Source: Neisseria weaveri
GTDB taxonomy: Bacteria; Pseudomonadota; Gammaproteobacteria; Burkholderiales; Neisseriaceae
NCBI RefSeq assembly: GCF_900638685.1
Contig: NZ_LR134533.1
Location: forward strand, 2,108,001 to 2,172,000
DNA: 64,000 bases
Direction: 5' to 3'
Shown here: positions 58,446 to 64,000 of the stretch, piece after piece
Position numbering within the stretch: position 1 is the first letter of the stretch
How the letters are laid out: every line of letters begins with the position of its first letter
The notes under the pieces: model-generated
What the model saw: only the letters and a program-made list of their open reading frames with translations
What the model was told of the DNA's origin: nothing
Databases searched by the model: none
Position numbers and translations under genes: made by a program

Positions 58446-59027
58446 TTATGCGGCAAAGCGTTTGGCAACTTCGTCCCAGTTAACGATTTCCCAGAAACCT
58501 TTCAGGTAGTTCGGGCGGCTGTTGCGGTAATCGATGTAGTAAGCGTGTTCCCACACATCGCAAGTCAGCAGAGGGGTGTTTTCGGTGGTTAACGGAGTAG
58601 CTGCGTTGGAAGTGGAAACCAAGTCCAATTCGCCGGCCGGAGTTTTTACCAACCATGCCCAACCTGAACCGAAAGTACCGGCGGCACAGGCATTGAACGC
58701 TTCTTGGAACTTCTCAAAGCTGCCCCATTTGGCGTCGATGGCGGCAGCCAGATCGCCGGAAGGTTTGCCTTGACCTTTAGGTGTAAAGCCCAGCCAGTAG
58801 AAGGTGTGGTTCCAAGTTTGGGCTGCGTTGTTGAATACGCCGCCTGAAGATTTCTTAACGATTTCTTCCAAAGACAGGTTTTCAAACTCGGTACCTTTGA
58901 TTTGGTTGTTCAGATTGGTGATGTAGGTTTGGTGGTGTTTGCCGTAGTGGTATTCTAAAGTTTCTTTAGACAGATGCGGTTCCAAAGCATCGATTTCGTA
59001 AGGCAGTTGCGGTAATTGGTGTTCCAT
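58446..59027 (-). CDS. sodB: Superoxide dismutase, Fe type
   Basis: Cytoplasmic enzyme of 193 residues that converts superoxide to peroxide and oxygen. The metal ligands are visible as the His in [13 protein letters not shown], the His in TWNHTFYW, and Asp and His in [11 protein letters not shown]. The glutamine just before TWNH and the [11 protein letters not shown] block favour iron over manganese. ATG 59027 has AGGAG ten bases upstream. The order sodB-dnaB-pilus genes is also found in N. meningitidis. Confidence 0.95.
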   Translation of the reverse strand: MEHQLPQLPYEIDALEPHLSKETLEYHYGKHHQTYITNLNNQIKGTEFENLSLEEIVKKSSGGVFNNAAQTWNHTFYWLGFTPKGQGKPSGDLAAAIDAKWGSFEKFQEAFNACAAGTFGSGWAWLVKTPAGELDLVSTSNAATPLTTENTPLLTCDVWEHAYYIDYRNSRPNYLKGFWEIVNWDEVAKRFAA

Positions 59028-59195
59028 ATCGGTCACTCCTGTTGTGGTTGCTTTTATAGATGGGATTTTTGATTTTGGTAAGGCTCTTCAGCCGCTTACC
59101 GCGCTATTTTACCCCGTACTGGTTTAAAAAAACAATAAAACTTGCGTTCGGTTATAATAGCCTACTTTTTGATTGCCCGTTGTTGAGGAGCCGTT

Positions 59196-60605
59196 ATGGA
59201 TAACTTTGCCGATATGATGCCGTCTGAAGACAGAGAGGTCAGCGCACTGTCGCTGCCGCCGCATTCCATGGAGGCGGAGCAGTCGGTAATCGGCGGTCTG
59301 CTTTTAGAAAACAATGCTTGGGATAAAATCGCCGACGTAGTGAGCGGAGAAGATTTTTACCGTCACGAGCATCGTTTGATTTTCCGAACCATCGCGGCGT
59401 TGATTAACGAAAGCCGCCCGGCCGACGTGATTACTGTGCAGGAAACATTGGAACGTCGTGAAGAATTGGAAGCGGCAGGCGGTTTCGATTATTTGGTGAC
59501 TCTGGCACAAAATACACCCTCGGCCGCCAATATCAGACGCTATGCGGAAATCGTTCGCGAGCGTTCCATTATGAGACAGCTTGCCGAAGTCGGAACGGAA
59601 ATTGCGCGCAGTGCCTACAATCCTCAAGGCAGGGATGCAGGGCAATTGTTGGATGAGGCGGAAAACAAAGTATTCCAAATCGCAGAGAGTACCGCCAAAG
59701 CCAAGCAGGGTTTTCTGACTATGCCGACTTTATTGGAAGAAATCGTTCAGCGTATTGAAATGCTGTACAGCCGTGATAATCCTGATGAAATCACCGGTAC
59801 TTCTACCGGATTTATCGACTTGGATAAAAAAACCTCAGGCTTGCAGCCCGGCGATCTGATTATCGTGGCAGGGCGGCCCTCGATGGGTAAAACGGCTTTC
59901 TCCATCAATATTGCAGAACATGTTGCCGTTGAATCCAAATTGCCGGTAGCCGTGTTTTCTATGGAAATGGGCGGTGCGCAGCTGGTGTTGCGTATGCTCG
60001 GCTCGGTCGGCAGGCTGGATCAGCATATTCTGAAAACAGGCCGTCTGGAAGACGAGCATTGGGTGCGTTTAAACGAAGCATTTGTAAAGCTTTCCGATGC
60101 ACCTATGTTTATCGATGAAACACCGGGATTGACGGCACTGGAATTGCGCGCGCGGGCACGTCGTCTTGCACGACAGTTTAACGGGAAATTGGGGTTGATA
60201 GTTATCGACTATTTGCAATTGATGTCCGGTTCGGGCAATTCCAATAACCGCGCTGCTGAATTGGGTGAAATTTCACGTTCGTTGAAAGCATTGGCAAAAG
60301 AATTGCAGGTTCCGGTTATCGCCTTGTCGCAATTAAGCAGGACCGTTGAGCAGCGTACGGATAAACGTCCGATGATGTCCGATTTGCGCGAATCCGGTGC
60401 GATTGAGCAAGATGCTGATTTGATTATGTTTATGTATCGAGATGAGTATTATAATGCCGAATCTCCTATGAAAGGTTTGGCCGAATGTATCATCGGTAAA
60501 CACCGTAACGGCCCGACCGGAAAAGTGTTTTTAACTTGGATGGGACAATTTACCAAATTTGATAATGCAGCCTACATTCCGGATTCTGCAATGATGGAAG
60601 ATTGA
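59196..60605 (+). CDS. dnaB: Replicative DNA helicase DnaB
   Basis: Hexameric 5'-3' helicase of 469 residues that unwinds the chromosome at the fork. The N-terminal domain contains SMEAEQSVIGGLLLENNAW; the RecA-like motor has LIIVAGRPSMGKTAFSINIA (Walker A), VIDYLQLMSG (Walker B) and QLSRTVEQRTDKRP. No intein is present. A DUS of the AT dialect (59217-59228) lies in codons 8-11, reading MPSE. GAGGAG lies directly upstream of the start. Confidence 0.98.
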   Translation: MDNFADMMPSEDREVSALSLPPHSMEAEQSVIGGLLLENNAWDKIADVVSGEDFYRHEHRLIFRTIAALINESRPADVITVQETLERREELEAAGGFDYLVTLAQNTPSAANIRRYAEIVRERSIMRQLAEVGTEIARSAYNPQGRDAGQLLDEAENKVFQIAESTAKAKQGFLTMPTLLEEIVQRIEMLYSRDNPDEITGTSTGFIDLDKKTSGLQPGDLIIVAGRPSMGKTAFSINIAEHVAVESKLPVAVFSMEMGGAQLVLRMLGSVGRLDQHILKTGRLEDEHWVRLNEAFVKLSDAPMFIDETPGLTALELRARARRLARQFNGKLGLIVIDYLQLMSGSGNSNNRAAELGEISRSLKALAKELQVPVIALSQLSRTVEQRTDKRPMMSDLRESGAIEQDADLIMFMYRDEYYNAESPMKGLAECIIGKHRNGPTGKVFLTWMGQFTKFDNAAYIPDSAMMED

Positions 60606-60698
60606 TACAGATTGTCACGCAATGACAAAAAATTATTGAGACTCTTTTGGCAACAAGCATATTGTTGTTTATAATTAAGTAAACATAATTAATATAAA

Positions 60699-60724
60699 AA
60701 GTGGTAGTTTAAATGCTGCCACTT
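60699..60724 (+). terminator. Probable terminator of dnaB
   Basis: AAGTGGTAG and CTGCCACTT form a 9-bp stem (one G-T pair) with an 8-base loop, followed by CTTTAA. It sits between dnaB and the pilus operon. Confidence 0.55.
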
Positions 60725-60768
60725 CTTTAAATCACATTACTATAGAAATAACATTTCGGGGTTGGGGT

Positions 60769-61467
60769 ATGCTCATGCGTTTGAGACAAAACGGTTTTAC
60801 CTTTATGGAGCTGTTGGTTGTCATTATTATTTTTGCAATTATGACAGTCATCGCTCTTCCCAATATGAGCCAATGGATAGCCGCCCGTCGATCAGCGACG
60901 CAGGCGGAAAACATGGCCAATCTTTTGCGCTTCGCGCGTTCGGAAGCCGTCAGGCTGAATCTTCCCGTTTACGTTTGTCCCGTTCAAATTAAGAAAGACG
61001 GTAATCCAGACCAATATTGCAACGCAGCTTATTCGGGGCAAGGTGTGGCAGCATTTGCCGATGTTAACCGCGACAGGATGTATACGCGCAAAGACGATAA
61101 GCCTTTGCGCCATGTTGTAATCAATCCTACTCAAAACAACCGTTTGGATTATATTGTTGAAGCTTATGATTTTGGCAAAGATAAGCCAAAATCGGGCAAC
61201 AATAAATATCAGGCTTGGATTTTCTTGCCGGACGGAACATTCGGTTATTCCGATGCAAAAGGGCCTAAAACGCCGATTGATTTGGAAAACGTTGGTACTG
61301 GCATGATCCGTTTGATTTTAACCGATAAAAAAGCAGAAAACGGCAGTGAAAAACAGGCAAGAGCAACATTGGCAGTCATTGAAAATAACGGCAGAGTGAA
61401 AATCTGCCCAAAATACGAGAAAAATCACTCTGATGCCGGTTCCGCTTTGTGCAAACTTCAATTTTAA
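60769..61467 (+). CDS. pilH: Minor pilin PilH (FimT/GspH family)
   Basis: Prepilin-like protein of 232 residues that helps prime type IV pilus assembly. Class III leader with cleavage after Gly: LRQNG then FTFMELLVVIIIFAIMTVIALP, with Glu at position +5. The GspH pseudopilin domain follows (ANLLRFARSEAVRLNLPVYV). Two C-terminal cysteines (VKICPK, ALCKLQF) probably form a disulfide. First gene of pilH-I-J-K-L, in the same order as meningococcus. Confidence 0.93.
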   Translation: MLMRLRQNGFTFMELLVVIIIFAIMTVIALPNMSQWIAARRSATQAENMANLLRFARSEAVRLNLPVYVCPVQIKKDGNPDQYCNAAYSGQGVAAFADVNRDRMYTRKDDKPLRHVVINPTQNNRLDYIVEAYDFGKDKPKSGNNKYQAWIFLPDGTFGYSDAKGPKTPIDLENVGTGMIRLILTDKKAENGSEKQARATLAVIENNGRVKICPKYEKNHSDAGSALCKLQF

Positions 61468-61514
61468 CGGCGTAGCTTTAAAAGAATAACAATTATCAAA
61501 TAACGGATAATATT

Positions 61515-62228
61515 ATGGATTTTAATAAGGAAAGCAGGATTTTCCCAATAGCGGTAATTCGGGAAGGCCGTCTGAAAACTCAGCAGCAGGGCATGACATT
61601 GCTGGAAATCTTGATTGCCATGTTTGTATTGACGGTAGGTGTATTGGCTTTGCTGGCTACCCAGCTGCAAACTGTAGTTGCCGTAAGAGAGGCTGAAGGA
61701 CAGACAATTGTTGCCCAGGCCGCACAGAATTTGATTGAAGGGATGGCGATTAATCCGGTTTTATGCAAAAACAGTATTCCCGGATGTGAAGATGTTATGC
61801 TTCCTGGTGACAGCGATGATTTGATTCGTCGGAGAAATGATGCGTTCCGCCCCCAGTTAAAGGTTAATTCAAAAAGTGAAACATTAAGTTATCGCTTCTC
61901 AAACCCTATTAAGGTAAGGTCTTGCAGTAAGAATGCTTGGTGTAAAAAAAATAAAACAGACTTGAATAAGCGCCAGATATTGGAAGATCATTTGGGCAAA
62001 TTTGAAGATACTTTATTTAAAGGTTTACCGGAAGCGGATATTTACTACATTATATGTAATGATAAATCAGGGGTAAAACCGACCATTAATAATAATGTAA
62101 TGCAACCTAATTGCAATGGCGGAGCGAAAGACCCGATAAGTATCAAGGTAGCATGGCAACAGAATGTTGAGCGCTCCGATGGAAGCGGCAAGGTTGTTTA
62201 CAGTTATCAAGTTCGGGTAGCAGAATAA
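61515..62228 (+). CDS. pilI: Minor pilin PilI (PilV-type)
   Basis: Prepilin-like protein of 237 residues. Leader ends QQQG, then MTLLEILIAMFVLTVGVLAL with Glu at +5. The residues GRLK in the leader are encoded by an uptake sequence (AGGCCGTCTGAA at about 61565-61576). The body holds several cysteines (VLCKNSIPGCEDV, YIICNDKSG, PNCNGG) likely paired in disulfides. It overlaps the next gene by one base (TAATG), so translation is coupled. Confidence 0.92.
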   Translation: MDFNKESRIFPIAVIREGRLKTQQQGMTLLEILIAMFVLTVGVLALLATQLQTVVAVREAEGQTIVAQAAQNLIEGMAINPVLCKNSIPGCEDVMLPGDSDDLIRRRNDAFRPQLKVNSKSETLSYRFSNPIKVRSCSKNAWCKKNKTDLNKRQILEDHLGKFEDTLFKGLPEADIYYIICNDKSGVKPTINNNVMQPNCNGGAKDPISIKVAWQQNVERSDGSGKVVYSYQVRVAE

Positions 62229-63265
62229 TGATGAAGCAAAAATATACCAAAAACGTCATAGCACCTTGCAAAGACAAAACCGCAATGTCGGGTTTCAGCT
62301 TGATTGAATTTCTGATTGCCAGTGCATTAAGTGTGATTGTGCTGATTGCTGTCGGAACGGGATATTTATCTTCTCGTAAATTGAATGATGGCACTAATTC
62401 CCGTTTAGCCGTGCAACAGGATTTGCGTCATGCTTCCAATATGATTGTTCGCGATGCACATATGGCGGGTTTGTTTGGTTGTTTCAACATGTCGTCGCGC
62501 ATGAGGGCAGATATCGTTGATAATCAGAGCAGTGCTCAAGAAGCATTTAGATTGGCAGGTTCTACCGATTACCTGATTCCTGTTAAAGAAATTCCTGCAG
62601 GTCAATTTTCTGTTAGCGGATTTATTCCTAATTCTCCTGTGTTGGTTTTCCGCTATGGCGTGGGCACGGGATCTATCAATAATCTGACTGAGGATATTCC
62701 TGACAATGCACCTTTGGTTTACGGTAATTGCAATAAATTGGTGAGACCGGCAGCTGACGGCACGGCAGGTGTTGACTTGCAGACGGTATCGGCAGCGTTG
62801 GGAGCTACCGGACAAATACATGATATTTCCGTGATGCGATATGTGGTTCATGCTTATGCAACAGGAACGGTGGGAGGACAACCAGGGTTATATAGATTCC
62901 GATTGGAAAATGGAAATCGTTGGGGATCGCCTCAATTATTGATGAAGCCCAAAGAGATACCTCCATCAATACGGACTTCAAATGATGAAGATCGTATATT
63001 GGAGATGTCGATGGAGTATGTTTACGTAAGTAATTGTCCTGATGGTCATGGACTGTCAGAAAGGTTTGAATACACGACGACCTTAAAAAACAGTATTTCT
63101 GGTGCAACAACTTCAACCGTACCTGCAAATCAGACGGCTTCTCCGGCAATGGTAAGCATCACCATCAAAGAAAAAGAAAATGGAATAGAGACTAAGGATA
63201 CGTTTATTTACAATATTGATGCTTCATTGAAAGGGGGGAATGTATGCGCAGAACGAACATTCTAA
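62228..63265 (+). CDS. pilJ: Minor pilin PilJ (PilW family)
   Basis: Prepilin-like protein of 345 residues, largest in the operon. Leader ends TAMSG, then FSLIEFLIASALSVIVLIAVG with Glu at +5. QQDLRHASNMIVRDAHMAGLFGCFNMSS is the PilW/PilJ hallmark, and the C-terminus ends GGNVCAERTF, as in meningococcal PilJ. It overlaps pilK by 22 bases. ATG 62228 or the adjacent ATG 62231 may be the start. Confidence 0.93.
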   Translation: MMKQKYTKNVIAPCKDKTAMSGFSLIEFLIASALSVIVLIAVGTGYLSSRKLNDGTNSRLAVQQDLRHASNMIVRDAHMAGLFGCFNMSSRMRADIVDNQSSAQEAFRLAGSTDYLIPVKEIPAGQFSVSGFIPNSPVLVFRYGVGTGSINNLTEDIPDNAPLVYGNCNKLVRPAADGTAGVDLQTVSAALGATGQIHDISVMRYVVHAYATGTVGGQPGLYRFRLENGNRWGSPQLLMKPKEIPPSIRTSNDEDRILEMSMEYVYVSNCPDGHGLSERFEYTTTLKNSISGATTSTVPANQTASPAMVSITIKEKENGIETKDTFIYNIDASLKGGNVCAERTF

Positions 63266-63804
63266 AAACAGGCCGTCTGAAATCCAAACAGCAAGAACAG
63301 GGGTTTACGCTGTTTATCGTGATGATGGTAATGATTTTGGTGGCGTTTTTGGTGGTTGCGGCTACACAATCCTACAATACAGAGCAGCGTATCGGTGTGA
63401 ACGATGCAGATAGAAAATTTGCTTTGGAATTGGCAGAGGCTGCATTACGTAAGGGAGAGAATGACATTGTCGATTTTGAAGCGGTAACATTCAGAGCAGA
63501 TTGTCAAGACGGATTATGTGCATCGGCAGGCTCCGCAGCAGTTGTTGTCAACAATCTGACGATTGAAGCAGAGACGGGGAATACCCCTGCCTGGAAGCGT
63601 ATGTGTGATTCCAAGCTTTGTATAGAAACCAATGGTAGAATATATGAAACGGCAGCCAAATTTTCCAGCAAAAAGCCGCGTTACATTATTGAATATATTA
63701 GAACTCAGGACGACGGAGCGGTTATTTTCCGAGTAACTTCCAGAGCATGGGGAAGAAATAAAAATACGGTGGTAACACTCCAATCTTATGTTCAGGTAGG
63801 TTGA
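63244..63804 (+). CDS. pilK: Minor pilin PilK (PilX/GspK-like)
   Basis: Prepilin-like protein of 186 residues. Leader ends QQEQG, then FTLFIVMMVMILVAFLVVAA. Position +5 is Ile, not Glu, as in meningococcal PilK and GspK-type tip pilins. GRLK in the leader is again uptake-sequence-encoded (about 63271-63282). The C-terminus has PRYIIEYIRTQ and WGRNKNTVVTLQSYV, nearly identical in type to PilK. The start lies inside pilJ. Confidence 0.93.
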   Translation: MRRTNILKTGRLKSKQQEQGFTLFIVMMVMILVAFLVVAATQSYNTEQRIGVNDADRKFALELAEAALRKGENDIVDFEAVTFRADCQDGLCASAGSAAVVVNNLTIEAETGNTPAWKRMCDSKLCIETNGRIYETAAKFSSKKPRYIIEYIRTQDDGAVIFRVTSRAWGRNKNTVVTLQSYVQVG

Positions 63805-63805
63805 T

Positions 63806-64000
63806 ATGCATTTCGACAATAAAAAAATTAATACACGGGGATTTACGCTGCCTGAAATGATGGTGGTGGTGGGGATTATTGCTATTCTGTCTATGATTGC
63901 CATTCCCGTTTATACTGGCTATTTGGAAAAAGGCCGTCTGACCATGGCTCAGGCGGAGTTGATGGATTTGAATAATGTTATCCGGCTTGATCGTGTTAGA
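63806..64000 (+). CDS. pilL: Minor pilin PilL/PilX, 3' truncated by the window edge
   Basis: First 65 residues of a type IV prepilin. Leader INTRG is followed by FTLPEMMVVVGIIAILSMIAIP with Glu at +5. KGRLTMAQAELMD follows the hydrophobic stem; the GGCCGTCTGA within it is again a partial uptake sequence. By gene order it corresponds to pilL (gonococcus) or pilX (meningococcus), but the distinguishing C-terminal part is missing. Confidence 0.88.
   Translation, partial: MHFDNKKINTRGFTLPEMMVVVGIIAILSMIAIPVYTGYLEKGRLTMAQAELMDLNNVIRLDRVR

Overview
The window comes from a Neisseriaceae chromosome, almost certainly a non-gonococcal, non-meningococcal Neisseria. The 12-mer AGGCCGTCTGAA (the AG dialect of the DNA uptake sequence, DUS) occurs dozens of times, often as closely spaced inverted pairs that look like transcription terminators. 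N. meningitidis and N. gonorrhoeae use the AT dialect instead. The gene order sodB-dnaB-pilHIJKL, the rpsF-priB-rpsR-rplI operon and leuC-entericidin-leuD also fit Neisseria. No tRNA, rRNA or CRISPR array was recognised.

Layout. 1-670 is the end of a DASS-family anion transporter. 698-1579 holds a DUS hairpin, an abutting IS5-like remnant and a long leader. 1580-8214 is an iron-piracy island: a TbpB/LbpB-type lipoprotein with a strongly acidic segment (best call lbpB), its TonB-dependent receptor (best call lbpA) and a Slam-type outer-membrane protein that exports such lipoproteins to the surface. 8299-18477 is housekeeping: nuclease, mfd, pip, hemE, ETF-ubiquinone oxidoreductase and an SLC6-type transporter. 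18795-19226 is a 24-unit tandem array of uptake sequences, the most unusual object in the window.

19381-25055 carries an AAA ATPase, panD, cutA, a DUF2062 protein, a P-II protein, trmB, nudB and an MscS-like channel. 25244-26797 is the S6/PriB/S18/L9 operon with its promoter, leader hairpin and terminator. 26962-40351 contains metX-metW, purA, hisZ, bfd, bioF-bioC, leuB-leuD, two tiny entericidin-like lipoproteins, leuC and gshA. 40646-44846 is the class Ia ribonucleotide reductase locus (nrdA, a 55-aa membrane peptide, nrdB, a YfaE-like ferredoxin). 44866-59027 has a META-domain lipoprotein, mutL, two membrane proteins of uncertain role, fluC, ftsK, ratA-rnfH, pth, a DMT exporter, a SpoIIAA-like protein, two ubiquinone-type hydroxylases flanking ridA, and sodB. 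59196-64000 is dnaB followed by the minor-pilin operon pilH-I-J-K and a truncated fifth pilin.

Biological theme. Two systems meet here: DNA uptake (uptake sequences, minor pilins that prime the type IV pilus, DUS-rich repair genes mfd and mutL) and host-iron acquisition (lbpBA plus slam, bfd). Uptake sequences have also been drawn into protein-coding sequence: they encode parts of two prepilin leaders, sit in a long N-terminal extension of Slam, and lie beside two REP-like palindromes translated inside mfd. All functional calls rest on reading the translated sequences against known families from memory; no database search was run.
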